64,000 nucleotides of DNA. Source: Apoda limacodes (taxonomy: Eukaryota > Arthropoda > Insecta > Lepidoptera > Limacodidae). Below, one piece after another: positions 35,916 to 47,650 of the stretch. Numbering within the stretch: position 1 is the first letter of the stretch; each line of letters starts with the position of its first letter. The notes beneath the pieces are model-generated. The model ran no database searches. It was not told where the DNA came from and saw only the letters and a program-made list of their open reading frames with translations. The position numbers were made by a program, and so were the translations under genes. The DNA lies in NCBI GenBank assembly GCA_946406115.1, contig OX291549.1, positions 20,731,901-20,795,900 on the forward strand, read 5' to 3'.

Positions 35916-37415
35916 AATTAAACCTACGTATAACAACTTTTAAGCAAGACAATGGAAGAGATTTAAAAATAAACATTACAACACTCAAAATCTACAAGAA
36001 TTTTTCTATTAAATTAAGTTAAAATCAAGATTTTTTCACGTGTATAATAGTAATAGAAAGAAATAGTACCGCAAATTATAACAACCAAAAAGCGTACATA
36101 CGTAATTATTTTTGTTCTCTTGTCTTGTTTTTTTATCCAACGTTGCTATAAAAATTAAGTACCAACACAATAACGTTTCCCAAGCTTATAATAAAGTGGC
36201 TTGACTTAAGTCCAACTGCTATCCTTTAAATATCAAGGTTATTCAACATAAAACTTGATTCCACTGTCTTCTATGGTGTACCTGACTGACGGCTATTTTT
36301 ATGTTAGTTATCAATTATGTATATGTTTTTAAAGTATGGTACTTTATAGCTATTATACCTATATATAATATACACAGTAGTACACTTGCTTGCTTTTACG
36401 TCGACATTTGAGAAAAAAAATCTTTAACTGTTTGTTGTTTTGTATTGTTATTGTAACAAAAATATTGGAATTCTTAGATTAATTTTCACCCCCTATTTTG
36501 GGATTAAGGTGATACACAACAATCATTATTTTAAACCTAAAGCTCAAATACCAAGCTTTAAAACTAACAGATTTCCATACCAACTTCCAAACCCCATTTT
36601 ACCCCCTTAGGATCGAATTTGGAAAAAACCCTTATCCTTTCTTAGTGATCGCCTTTGTTATGACAAGAATCTCTGTGCAAGTTACAAGTCTCTAGCTAAA
36701 CCAACTATAGCTTAGGCTAGGCTGTGTCTTGATACACAGTCAGTTAATTTTTGAAGTGAAAACTTCTTTAGCGGCGTTGTGCACTTTTTTTGGTATGGGT
36801 AAAAAATGATAAACTCGCGTCAGGTCACGTGTCCTAATCGTGGAAATTCGTAAGACGGAAACCGTAATGCCACGCCTATTATAATTTTTATTTTTAGTAT
36901 TCGCGATTATGAGTAGTACAGGGAGGTTGGATATGGAATTTTAATTCTATGACAGATTGCGATGTCAAATATACTACGTCAAAAAAGTAAATAAACAAAC
37001 ATTATTATTTCTTGACAATGTCAAAGACATGTCTTGTGACATATTTGAGTGTTAAGCGCGAATCGTGTGTAAAGGTTTTCACTTCTGCCGGCACTCCCGG
37101 AGTGCAACACGTTTTTTTATTTTTGTATATATATTCTTACCAAGATTTAATCTTAATGTACCCATAATCCTAATATAGGTTTAATTAATCTGAAAATGAG
37201 ATTGTTAGATTGATATCTTCTATTGAAATACAAGAGAGCAAAAAAAAAAAAGTGTTAGTTTTTTTTCCACGACTATTACGCTGTGTTTGATGATCTACTG
37301 ACGACCTCGGTACTTAATGTGCGTGGTATTATTGTTAAATAGTTTAACATACATAAATACAATACTTTTCCTTCGGGATTACCTTATCGGAATTAATATT
37401 TGCCTAAATTTGTAG
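35916..37415. other. AT-rich non-coding DNA, nothing recognised
   Basis: No supported feature; poly-T and poly-A runs only. Confidence 0.5.
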
Positions 37416-37535
37416 CGTAGAACAGTGGCCAACAAGATGGATAATCGACCAGCTACTAAAAACCACTGGATGTAGGCGGCTTAATATTGGCCATTGTTAA
37501 CATGAGGAGGCCTACGTTCAGCAGTGGAATTACAC
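37416..37535 (+). mobile_element. Decayed LINE C-terminus (RTE-like)
   Basis: AAAACCACTGGATGTAGGCG GCTTAA and GAGGAGGCCTACGTTCAGCA GTGG match the end of a lepidopteran LINE protein. Translated, the plus strand gives KNHWM, stop, AA, stop: two stop codons in a stretch that in intact copies encodes the final residues. Family assignment is from recollection. Confidence 0.6.
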
Positions 37536-38220
37536 AGGCCAAGATAATGACATTTACTCCTTAAGTTTCTAATAAATTAATATACCTAAAACTGTAATAG
37601 TGCAATATATGCATTTAAATTTATATGACATGTGGCCATGGGCAATTTTTATGGCGTTGTTTCTGGTCGTTTTCCCACAGAAAGCTCAGCATTCTTGGTA
37701 TAATTATTTTACTTTAGTTGTAGTTTCGCGACATTAAATTTTATGTGTGGAGTTACGGCCATTTTTCATAGTTCTGGTTGTTAAGGTTATAAAAATAAAT
37801 GCATGCATGCAGTTCATCAGACAGACAAAATGCTGCCTCGTTGGGAGGTTTTACATAAACTTGAGCAAAATTCCAGAATGATAATGGGAGCAGTGCATGG
37901 TTAGTCTTACAATTTACAATTACAAGTGGATTTTAAGTTAAATTAAAGTATGTATAACAAAATCACAACTAGGATTAAAATCTAGTTTACAGAATTATTG
38001 ATTTATTTTTCAACGGTAACGTCATGTTCTCTTCGTCTTTCTTTTTACCCGACTACAAAAGGGTTTTTTTTCGCGCGTATTTATTATACAGCACCACAAA
38101 CTAACATCAAAAACACCATTTTGGGATATATATATATATATATATATAAATCTACACTTTACGATATAGCTAATTGCTTCTCTAGTTTGTGTGTTTTTTG
38201 TTAGTTGTTGTGTTGTTTAT
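37536..38220. other. Non-coding DNA with an AT-dinucleotide run
   Basis: Contains a short TA microsatellite at about 38126-38148. No other feature recognised. Confidence 0.5.
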
Positions 38221-38270
38221 GTTTAGGAGAATAGTACCTGGGGACCGAGCTTTGCCCGTTTTTTTTAACG

Positions 38271-38345
38271 CCATCTATTGTCAAGTAGCTTTAGTGTTGC
38301 TTAACAATGCCATCTTTTGTCGAGTAGATTTAGTGTTACTGTGTC
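38271..38345. repeat. Short tandem duplication containing GCCATCT
   Basis: Two imperfect units: ACGCCATCTATTGTCAAGTA GCTTTAGTGTTGCT and ATGCCATCTTTTGTCGAGTA GATTTAGTGTTACT, about 42 bp apart. Confidence 0.75.
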
Positions 38346-38565
38346 GGTAAAAATAATAGTATTACTAATCGCATAAGCGAGTCAGAATATGTCAGGTAGA
38401 GTCGTATTTTTAAGTTTGTCAGTGCCTGAAAACACGAATAAAACGACGTTTTCTAAAAATGAAACCTAGCTAGATAGATTTATCGCCCCCGGAACCTCCT
38501 GCATACTAACTTTCATAAAAATCGTTGAAGCCGTTTCCGAAATTCAGATAATAAATATATACTAG

Positions 38566-38765
38566 CGGTCCCGGCGAACGTTGTTCCGCTGCCGTCCCTC
38601 TGTAACTCGGCGAAAACCTAAAGTGCACGAGTCCGGCTCGCACTTAAAAGATCTAGATAAAAACTATTCTATAACAGATAGTTACGAAGTTTGATCAAAA
38701 TCGGTTCAGTAGTTTAAGAGTTCATCGCGGACAAACAACGTGACACGTTATTTTTATATATATAG
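38566..38765 (-). repeat. Dispersed repeat, copy 2 of an inverted pair
   Basis: CTAGCGGTCCCGGCGAACGT TGTTCCGCTGCCGTCCCTCT, GAGTCCGGCTCGCACTT, TTACGAAGTTTGATCAAAAT CGGTTCAGTAG and AACGTGACACG are the reverse complement of 35372-35612. Followed by a TATATA run. Confidence 0.8.
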
Positions 38766-38859
38766 ATATATATACAAGAATTGCTTGTTCAAAGGTATTA
38801 GATATAGATATATAAGTATTTATATTAAAGTAGCGCTATCTATAACAGCTTGTAACTAT

Positions 38860-39222
38860 TTTTTCTATTGCCTATATTATCCTTTCCAATTTGCCTTATT
38901 TCTGTTTTCAATTGCGTAGGTTTAAATTTTTGTAGCCTTTATCTGCCTTTTTACCTTCATATGCTTTGTCTATTAATTATATGTGTCTGTGTTTCCTGCT
39001 GCCTCGATCTGCGTTGTATAATATCGGCATCTCGTTTTTCATTGCCTTCATATTCGTTATTCTATTGCCTGTATCTGTGTTTTATATTGTCTTTGTCAAT
39101 GTCTAATGCTGGCTTTTATATACGTTTTCTATTGCCTGTGTCAGCGTTTTTAATAGTAATTATCTACTTTTTATAATTGCATTATCTTAGTTTTCTGTTA
39201 CCATTATCTACGTTCACAATGA
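38860..39222. repeat. Degenerate minisatellite, ~23-bp unit, about 16 copies
   Basis: Approximate unit TTTTCTATTGCCTGTATCTG CG. Best units start near 38860 (TTTTCTATTGCCTATATTAT), 39059 (TTATTCTATTGCCTGTATCT) and 39123 (TTTTCTATTGCCTGTGTCAG); weaker ones fill the gaps (TTTTTCATTGCCTTCATATTC, TTTTCTGTTACCATTATCTA). Units vary by 1-4 bases in length. The array explains the 102-codon stop-free, hydrophobic-looking plus-strand frame at 38868-39176, which is not a gene. Confidence 0.75.
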
Positions 39223-39744
39223 AAATAGACACTTAAATCTTTTGAAAAATCTAAATTTTCATAAATTTTGATTTTATTTTTCACTGGTAACTTTTGCTTA
39301 ATATGCGCATATTTTTTAACCTTAGAACTATGACAGCTTATATGTATTTTCTAAATACTTTCTTTTGCATTTCCGCTATCGGATAGAGAAACCTTTTTCA
39401 AGTTATTAAAAAGGATGGCTTTAGTAAAAACAAAAAAGTATTTTTAAATGTAAATAATTGTAAATGTTTTTGCCTGTATTTGTTCACAGACATTTAGGTA
39501 TGACGTTAATAGCAACATTACTTGTAATCTGACCCCTGACTCCAGTAAATTAAATAAAGTTTGAAAAACGGTAGGTATGTGACTAGTGTTTTGGGTATCA
39601 GTATAATTTACATAAGGGAAAAACAAGTCCAAAGAATGGCAACGTAAATTTTTGATATTTTTTATAATTAATTTATAGTGCTTAGATACTTAATAATTAA
39701 TACCTATGTTTTATAACACTGTAAAAATATATTTTTACTGTAAA

Positions 39745-39905
39745 AATATAGTTTACCAGGTTTTGCCAGCAGCTTCACCTGTAGTTTGTTTAAGTGGAAT
39801 TTGATTACAGTATTTCCTGTGGCAATTTTTAAATTTTCCAGGATAAAAAGTAGCCTATGTTCTTTTCCGCCTCTTAAAGTACGATATCTTTTCGTGAAGC
39901 AAATT
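39745..39905 (+). repeat. Lepidopteran dispersed repeat, truncated
   Basis: TTTGCCAGCAGCTTCACCTG, GTATTTCCTGTGGCAATTTT and CAGGATAAAAAGTAGCCTAT GTTCTTT match the first half of the 23088 family. Confidence 0.7.
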
Positions 39906-41914
39906 TTCTTAAAAATTTCTTCTCGTAGCGTTCTATTTACGTAGGCACGAAAAAGTTTTATAATTCATATAAATTTATTGTAGAGATAATATTCCGTTAT
40001 AATAACCTTATTATAGAATGCGAGAACGTTCCTAATCTTCTACTATAAGCAAAATAAGTACGTTTTTGTATCTGTTTACGTCTCAAAGAGATTGAATTCA
40101 GCATTCATTCTTACAAAACTTTTACTATCACTTATTTGATAATATTTTATGATATTTTTTTTGTATTGTATTATGTATATATATATAAGTATATAAATAA
40201 ACAGATATTAATAAAGAAGGTATCTGTTTGCAAATATATGTTTGATTGAACCAGTTTGATTTGTATTATCAATTAATATTTTTATAAAGGTATGAAAGTA
40301 AACTTGCTAACAGACCATATGCATGTCGTATTCATTAAGGGTTCTCTAATATTAGAAATAACATAAACGATGGCAGATATATAAGGCTGTGACTGACGGA
40401 TCCGATGACGGCATTATACTATATAACTATGAACTTTGTTTTTTTGCCCTTGGCCTACTGAACCCTAACAATAGATTTGTTTAAGAGTAACCGCACTATT
40501 ATAGAAACTACTCTGAAATGATTTAAAAAAACTTAGTAAAACAAATCCCTAAAAAACAATTGCAGCCCCAAATGCTGTAATGCTGACAGATCTCGTAAAT
40601 TAAGAACAGCGCCTCATATGTTGTTAAGACTTGTTTGTTGTTTTTCGCATAAATAGTAGATATAAGTACAACAGTAATAACAAAATGGTGCTTACTCTAT
40701 GACCTATGATCTATGGATAATCTATGAATTGTCGTTAAATGTTGAATATCAGTAAACTGTTTTTTTTATTAATTTGTTGGACATTAATCTTAATGCTGTA
40801 TAGAGTGTAGGTAGTTACAATAAACCGGGGATGGTGAGCTCACCAACAATGATATAGAGTTGTGGAAATGACTTCCGAGTTATAATTTATTAGACCTACA
40901 TGGCCATTTTGTTCACAATTGTATTATGTTGTTTAAAAATAGACGAAATAACCCCTAATGAAACAAATGAAAGAGGCCCCGGAAAAAATCTTGTAAAGTG
41001 TTTGAGTTATGTATAACAACAACAAAGTGTTTGAAAGCGATTACTTTTAGTGGCATATGGTCAAGAAAAAAGGAAGGAATTATCACTGTGCTTGCATTTA
41101 TAGACACTATTTTGGGATAAACCACGAAATGGGGTGTTTTATGAAATCTTGTAACTAAACTACGATGTAATACAATTTATGACTTTCTCCACTGCAAAGA
41201 TAATATGAAAATAAAGAAAACCTATAATAAAAAAGTAAATGTATTTAATTATACGTATATAGGTGACAAGTATTTGGCCGGGTTTATTCTGTCTAGTCTT
41301 TGTTTTCTTAGATGCTGTTACGTTATTTCAAACTATAATGCTCTAGCTGTTTCACCAGCAGAAAATTGACTCCCGTGGGAAATCTATATCGGGATTGTTA
41401 TTAACCATGAATTGTTTCTGTGCAAAAAATATGTCTAGACCCGTTTCTTCGTGGATGTATTATAGTACAAATCAACCAACAAACATGCTTTTAAGTATAT
41501 TAGTTAGGATTAGGATGAATAATGAGTTAACCAGCCTTGTCTCATCCAGCAAGGCTAGACCTTGAATATGAGCTCATGCAGTGCAGACACTGGACAGGGC
41601 ATTTCATTAAGTTATCGATGCGTTTAATGACCAAGAACAAGAGGTACCTACAGCCTTAATTGTTACTTGTATTCTAATATAATTAACTGTGTAGGTTTCT
41701 TATTATATTTAATTTAGGTCTGAAACCTTATGATATTATTTTTATCGGAAAACGATACAAATCTGTAAAAATGAAAATGTTAAAAACTATAATATTCTAC
41801 TGATCGGTTACAAACGTCCGAGAGTCTATAGTTCTTTATTATTATTAAGAATAATTAAATATTATAGTCTGAAACCTAAACACGAAATTGTCATCGAATA
41901 TTCTATTTACATTG
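39906..41914. other. AT-rich non-coding DNA, nothing recognised
   Basis: Two kilobases without a supported feature. Confidence 0.5.
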
Positions 41915-42082
41915 AGGTTATTGGGAACTGTCCCGTGAAAGCGAGACCTTGTAATTCGAGAGAAAAATGTATGCAAGTAGAGGCAAGTAGGTCTTACCTC
42001 TTGAGACCCGTGAAGTATTTGCAATTTTTTTCTCTCGAATTCCAGAGTCTCGCGTACACGGGCCAGTTCGCAATAAGCTCCC
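41915..42082. mobile_element. Palindromic MITE family, copy B
   Basis: Left arm GGTTATTGGGAACTGTCCCG, AATTCGAGAGAAAAATGTAT GCAAGTAG; right arm CTCTTGAGACCCGTGAAG, TTTTCTCTCGAATTCCAGAG, AATAAGCTCCC. In both arms the CTCGAGCTATTCGGA block has been changed in parallel (CCGTGAAAGCGAGAC / CTCGCGTACACGGG), so the arms still pair. This suggests the arms were homogenised or inherited as a subfamily. Confidence 0.85.
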
Positions 42083-43042
42083 TGATTACATATGTAAATA
42101 ATTAAGAATTGTCGAATACGATAAAATTAACATCATAGCATAGGTATAACAAAATTTCAGAGCAGTCTTAATATTTTTTTTTGCTAAATAGTTTACTGCG
42201 ATAATTAAGAATAAATTTATAAATGAATCTACTTCCCTCTCCGGCGTTTGGATTCGACAAAACTTTAACATATTATCTACGAGAGGTGGCAGTGGAATCC
42301 ATCTTGTACAGTCAGCTTTTGTTAGCCACACTTCTTAAACGGTTTTATCCTCAAGTTTTAATAACCATAAATTATACCGTCAAAAACCATTACTTTTAAA
42401 TTATTCTAGACACTGTATCTCTAAAATAAATTGCTAACATACATTATCTGATTTTATTAATGTAGGCAGGTATGCTACACTTACATTTGTACAATTTAAC
42501 CAAGGCTGGGCGGATTAAATTTAGACAAGGTAACGGGGCTGATAAATTACATGCAAAAACCGTTTTGAAACAAACCAAAAAATGTTTGATTATTGTTTAG
42601 AGATAACAAAAGTAATTACACATGAAATTACAGTTGTAATTAGCATTTTATATTATATGAGGGCAAGAACTAGCTAATGTTTGACGCTAGAGCAAAAAGT
42701 TATTTCATTGTGGGTGTAATTTACGCCGTTCCGGATACGACGTGGTCTCAGACCTTCCATTATGAGAAATAAAACTGAATAAAAATAAAATGTTAGCAGG
42801 TGCGAAAACCAACGACCAAAAGAGTTTAATAGAAGAGAACACCTTCTTCTAAGCATCTGGTTTATCACTTTTAATTGGATTAAATATAAAATAAAGAATA
42901 GGTTTAGTATTGTATGAAGATCGGTAAAATTTACTTTGTTAAGTAGGTAACCTTGCCTCGTTGTTACTTGTACTATTGTTATTGACAAAGTAAAGATTTT
43001 TCTATTAATTTTTTTTTTGCAATAACAATAATCTATACTACT

Positions 43043-43305
43043 ATGGTCCGTGGTGGCTCAGGGGTTTTGTTTCATCTTTTGTCCGGAGGTTCAAACCCGG
43101 CGTGTACCTATTCTGTTTCTAAATTACTCAAATACATTGATATTCACACTACTGGCTTCGGTTAAGAAAAACATCGTGATTAAAACTGTATACGTCAGAA
43201 AAAAAAGAGGTATGTGAAGTCCACAATCCACACTGGGTCCGCGCGTGGACTATGGCCCAAATCACTCTCGGTGAGGTACGCCGTGCCCCAACAGTGGTAA
43301 CCTTT
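43043..43305 (+). mobile_element. tRNA-derived SINE
   Basis: A pol III A box TGGCTCAGGGG (43054-43064) and B box GGTTCAAACCC (43088-43098) sit 34 bp apart, as in a tRNA head. The body continues with CTTCGGTTAAGAAAAACATC GTGA, TGAAGTCCACAATCCACACT GGG and CGTGGACTATGGCCCAAATC, then GCCCCAACAGTGG. This body is a widespread lepidopteran SINE type (recollection). The usual GATGAT tail is not seen, so the 3' end is probably lost. An AT-only block of about 80 bp begins at 43353. Confidence 0.85.
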
Positions 43306-43352
43306 GAGTCTAATCAGATATTACACTATCTTCACTTCACATATGAAATATG

Positions 43353-43435
43353 TATTTTATTTTATATAATTATTAATATAATTTATTATTATATTTTATA
43401 TATAATATATGTTATATTAATATTATATTATATTT
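43353..43435. repeat. Low-complexity A/T block
   Basis: About 83 bases with a single G; cryptically repeated TATTA/TATAT. Confidence 0.85.
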
Positions 43436-43765
43436 AGAAATCAATGACAAACTAATAGTACCTAGTACTAAAAAAACAATATAAAAATAAGATATTTAAT
43501 AAATTCCTGGCAGAATAGAATTTGTGTGTTGTGATTGTATTAAATAAAAAAAATTATAACTGCAAGCTATCGACATTACAAATATCAACACAGTATCAAC
43601 AAACACATTTTCGATATGTTTTTGATCAAATTCAAAACGTAGAATGTCTACGGTTATAAGGGCATGTTAAAATAAACCTTTTGATACTTACACCACCATT
43701 ATGTTAATTAATATGCTACTATTATTATAATAGTGAAAATCAACGAACTTTTCGAAGATGCCTAA

Positions 43766-43942
43766 GGACCTTGAGGGAGCAGTCACGAAATATCCGGACT
43801 CTGGGATTCCTGACAAAAATGAACGAAAGGCTGACTAACCTCCCAAAACCCTTGAATGTACTTGCAAACATTTTTCTCTCGAATTCCAGAGATCGAATTT
43901 CCGTGTCTGATGCGCTCGAGACTGTTCACGATAACGGACCTT
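43766..43942. mobile_element. Palindromic MITE family, copy C1 (first of a head-to-tail pair)
   Basis: Starts GGACCTTGAGGGAGCAGTCA and ends CTCGAGACTGTTCACGATAA CGGACCTT. The right half has CTTGCAAACATTTTTCTCTC GAATTCCAGAG. It abuts C2 without spacer DNA. Confidence 0.85.
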
Positions 43943-44122
43943 GGACCTTATTGGGAACAGTCTCGAGCTATTCGGACTCTGAAATTCGAGAGCAAATGGT
44001 ATGCAAGTAAATTCACGGATTTCGAGAGGTAAGTCAGACTTCTTTTCATACATTTTTTCTATACATTTTTGTCGCATTCCTGAGTCCAAAAAGCTCGAGA
44101 CTTTTCCTAACACCTAAGGTCC
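43943..44122. mobile_element. Palindromic MITE family, copy C2 (180 bp, most complete left arm)
   Basis: Left arm GGACCTTATTGGGAACAGTC, TCGAGCTATTCGGACTCTGA, AATTCGAGAGCAAATGGTAT, GCAAGTAAATTCACGGATTT, CGAGAGGTAAGTCAGACTTC. The right arm is somewhat decayed (AAGCTCGAGACTTTTCCTAA ... AAGGTCC). It gives the family length. The frames on both strands here are by-products of the palindrome. Confidence 0.85.
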
Positions 44123-45252
44123 CTGCGTAGGCTACTTTAAAAACGTCAAAGTCCCGCCGACAACCAAATTTAGCGCGGGGGGAACCAAGGCTAAAGCTTA
44201 TATAACTATATTTCTAAAAATGAAATTATGTTTCAAAGGACAACCAAGTTAAATCAAAATATATAGTATTAAACAAACAGTACTCTCTTTTCATTGCACT
44301 AAAATACTTTGATCGCCATCTAGCGGCCAGTGGCGACATATAAAAGCCATAAGAAAAATAGCTATCGAAAATTTACTACTGAAGAAGCATTAAAACCCGA
44401 AAACAAAAAAAAGCAACTATGTATATTAATTAACATGTCATTTACGACAAAACTTAATTTCCTGCTAAAGGTTAATGTTCTTTTGACAAAATCGGCAATG
44501 TCATTCACACGCTCAGTAGGCAGGAAAATTGTGTGGGTAAATAAAATGTAACATTCCAAAACGTTTTATTTATGTAAGGTTTAAACACAATGTATCCTGT
44601 AGTAAAGATAAATAATGTAATGTTACGTTACTAGGTGCTAGTCAATCCAAGCCATGCAGCGAGAGTTCAAACAGTGTGTCATGAACTCGAATAGCGCAGT
44701 CAAGAACGTTCGTTTACCGCGCGCGTCATCGTCGACCGTACTACTTGCCCCATCTATCGGTCAATGTCGGCATGACGTAATACTTTATTTGAGTTCAGCG
44801 CTACTGGCACAGATGCCGCTAGTTGTATGTAAATGCGAACAGCGGGCGAAGGACGATATTATGCAATGATTTGCCAATTACATTTATAATAACTATTTCT
44901 TAGTTTGCGTTCTATGTATGTAAATAGTTCAAAACTCTAGAAGAAAAAGAAATCCAACTCTAAGTAATGGATATCAAGCTTATTTTTAGTGATAAAAGAA
45001 AATTTATACAAGTTTCGATACCTTGCTTTACACCTCGTTATTTGGTATCTTAGAAAATAATTTAACATTGTATTTATCTTTAGTTTGTGTATGATATTAA
45101 GATGGTACTTATGTATTTGTATTAATGTGAAACATGCACTAAAAGTGTATATTTATGTGCGTACTAATATCTATTGGCTTACCTTTTTAGATTATGATTA
45201 GTATTTTTTACTATCATTATTGTTTTACAAGAGAAGTAACTGTTTACTAATT
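44123..45252. other. Non-coding DNA, no recognised gene
   Basis: 44300-44335 carries CGCCATCTAGCGGCCAGTGG, a short motif recurring in moth repeats. 44645-44880 is less AT-rich and has a 71-codon plus frame of unknown character. Nothing can be assigned. Confidence 0.45.
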
Positions 45253-45413
45253 GGGAGCTTATTGCGAAAAGTCTTGAGCACTCCAGATTCGGGAATTCGA
45301 GAGAAAAGTGTTTGAATAGGGTCTCACCTCTCGACATCCGAGAAAATACTTTAACACATTTTATTTTCTTTAAGACGTACTTGTGTTAGAGCTTGAGAGT
45401 TTTCGCTGTTAGC
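45253..45413. mobile_element. Palindromic MITE family, copy D (old)
   Basis: GGGAGCTTATTGCGAAAAGT CTTGAGC, GGGAATTCGAGAGAAAAGTG and CACCTCTCGACATCCGAG remain clear. The right arm is strongly diverged. Confidence 0.7.
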
Positions 45414-46222
45414 CACTTTTTTGTGTTTTTCCTCGATATGCCCTATTTACCTTATTTATTTATATCACATCACTTATATATTAGGCAACTATATTACTAT
45501 TTATACCTACGTTTTAATTAAACATACTCAATGGAAATAGTTCACGGACAGTTCAGTAACTTAGGTATTTTGATTAAATTATTGTTAGCTTTCTTTCTGC
45601 CAAACGGTATACCCTGTAAGCATAACTTTAACATCTTTTCGCAATATAAGGCAAAATAGCATTCATAACAAATAACTTAAAGTAACATGCAACGTGTGCT
45701 TACGTTGGTTTACGGATAGGTGGATACGTTCTTAATCCTTCACAAAATTAGTGAAGAAATCAGCAGTCAAGAAAGTAGAGGCATAGTCAATCGCTGAGCA
45801 CACATAGACAAACACAACACGACTTAACATAAATATCTAACTTGTTCCATATCAAGGAAGGTCTGTCTGCTGAGCCTATATCTGTACATTATGTGGGCAG
45901 TACCAATTGGAAACGAGACAACAAAGTGTAACGACTCTCAGGGCTGTCGGCTATCTCAAATTAGCGCCATTTGGATGTGATCTCATCGGCTAAAAAGGCC
46001 ATTACTCATCGGCAACTCGAGCTCCGGCTTATTTATTACACCGTTGCGAAATGTTAGTTACGTCTGAATTACACCGGTAATTTTTAGAGCCCTTGGACTC
46101 AAATGTCGCAATTTAGCGCGCCAAAGTCAGATAATATGAGGTAAAAAACAATAATAAATGTATTTAAACATTAGAGCTATAGACGCCTAAAATTTGCATT
46201 TTCTTTTATTTTTCATTAAGGT
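45414..46222. other. Non-coding DNA with a less AT-rich, non-repetitive patch
   Basis: About 45940-46130 is richer in G+C and matches no repeat I know. It is a candidate conserved non-coding element, without direct support. Confidence 0.35.
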
Positions 46223-46309
46223 ATATTCACGGGTTTTGAGAGGTAAGTCAGACTTTTTCTCTCGAATTCCAGAGTCCGAATAGCTCGAGACTGTTCCGAA
46301 TAAGCTCCC
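46223..46309. mobile_element. Palindromic MITE family, copy E (right half only)
   Basis: ATTCACGGGTTTTGAGAGGT AAGTCAGAC, TCTCTCGAATTCCAGAGTCC GAATAGCTCGAGACTGTTCC, AATAAGCTCCC. The right arm is close to consensus; the outer left arm is missing. Confidence 0.85.
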
Positions 46310-47401
46310 AGAATGAAAAGCCCTAAAATCTCTGGTACGTGACGTTTTAACTACTCATATTTAACATTAAATTTATTCTATCTGTGAATAATCAATTAAT
46401 ACCTTTGCAAGATGATGAAGAAAAATAAATCACCCTACATAAGTAGATAATATCTGTGACATAAACGGGTAGCAATTATCTTTACCGATATCACTGATAA
46501 ATCATTCGTTTAAAATTCTAGTCCCACGCTGACTATTGAATTAGTTCAATTATGGCTGCCATGGCGGTGTAATAAGAGGTGAGTGCAAAATAATTTGTGA
46601 CTGAAGACTAGGGTGCGTTCCATGTGCCCGCATCATTGGTTGCGTGGTCGCCGCACCCTCGGCCGCGACGAAGCGCAGCAAAGGTCAATACCGCCTGGCG
46701 TTATTAGTCGCCTTCAGATAATAACGTCCAACCCATTATTTTCATGGCAAACAACTTAATTTGCTATATTATTTGTTACTCCAAATTTTAGCACTCATAC
46801 AATTTTTCTTTAAGTTTGTTTGTATCTTTACTGTAATATTTTTGGATTTTTAGGCTTTATTAAGCATTAGCGTAACGTTACGACACCACTATCATTTTTA
46901 ACATAAATATAGATTTAAATGAGTAACAAGATAAAAGATACGTTTCCCATCACACCATAAATGTGCATCCTTTTTATTTACGGCCTGCGCAAGTTTGATC
47001 ATTTTTCCAGTTTTCGAAAATAATTAAAATGGCTCGCAATCCGATTTTGCCGGAATACTCGCATCCTTACAGTACCTACTTTTTAATATCTTATTTAACC
47101 GTGCTTCAACAAACTGCCCCCGTGAGCGTTTTGAATATTTGTTCTTTAGAAACAAGACTTTGCGATCACATTCTGCATTATTACTGAAAACACCACGGCA
47201 CAGTACTGATTTAACCAGTAAATCTTATGTGATAACTGCTATTAGATATATATACTGCTATGGAACTCACTACTTAACCTAATTCAAGATAGCCGCACTT
47301 TGGGAATATTTAAAAAAGGATGAAAGAGCAATATATCGCCATCCTAGTAATATGAGGGTTCAAACAATATCTGTCTATATTTTATGTATGTCTATAGTCT
47401 A

Positions 47402-47404
<3 letters not shown>
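46310..47404. other. Non-coding DNA with a GC-rich island at 46600-46700
   Basis: The island has several CpGs (CGCCGCACCCTCGGCCGCGA region) and no repeat match. An AGGTGAGT donor-like site occurs just before it at about 46576-46583, but no exon can be built. The rest is AT-rich and featureless. Confidence 0.35.

Positions 47405-47463
<59 letters not shown>
47405..47463. repeat. TA microsatellite
   Basis: About 29 uninterrupted TA units. Confidence 0.95.
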
Positions 47464-47466
<3 letters not shown>

Positions 47467-47582
47467 TATTTAGAAATTTGTTTATCTATATAATACCTAT
47501 GTATGTATTTATTTGTACACAAGTTACAAGAAATTACTTTTATATTATATTTTGCATGTGAATCAAGATTGTGTCAAGAACG

Positions 47583-47650
47583 TATTTGCATAAATTTTTC
47601 TCTCGAATTCCAGAGTCCGAATAGCTCGAGGCTGTTCCCAATAAGCACCT
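47583..47650. mobile_element. Palindromic MITE family, copy F (right arm only)
   Basis: TATTTGCATAAATTTTTCTC, TCGAATTCCAGAGTCCGAAT, AGCTCGAGGCTGTTCCCAAT, AAGCACC. Almost consensus, truncated inside. Confidence 0.85.

Noticed and set aside
38868..39176. 102-codon hydrophobic frame resembling a membrane protein
   Set aside because: Explained by the 23-bp degenerate minisatellite, whose T/C-rich unit gives Phe/Leu/Ser/Cys codons.
43771..44113. Overlapping frames on both strands
   Set aside because: By-product of the palindromic MITE dimer; mirrored frames are expected in palindromes.
46560..46584. ATGGCTGCCATGGCGGTG followed by a AGGTGAGT splice-donor-like site
   Set aside because: The frame meets TAA before the donor, and no acceptor or downstream exon can be recognised.
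47352..47561. Frame of alternating Tyr-Ile
   Set aside because: Translation of the TA microsatellite.
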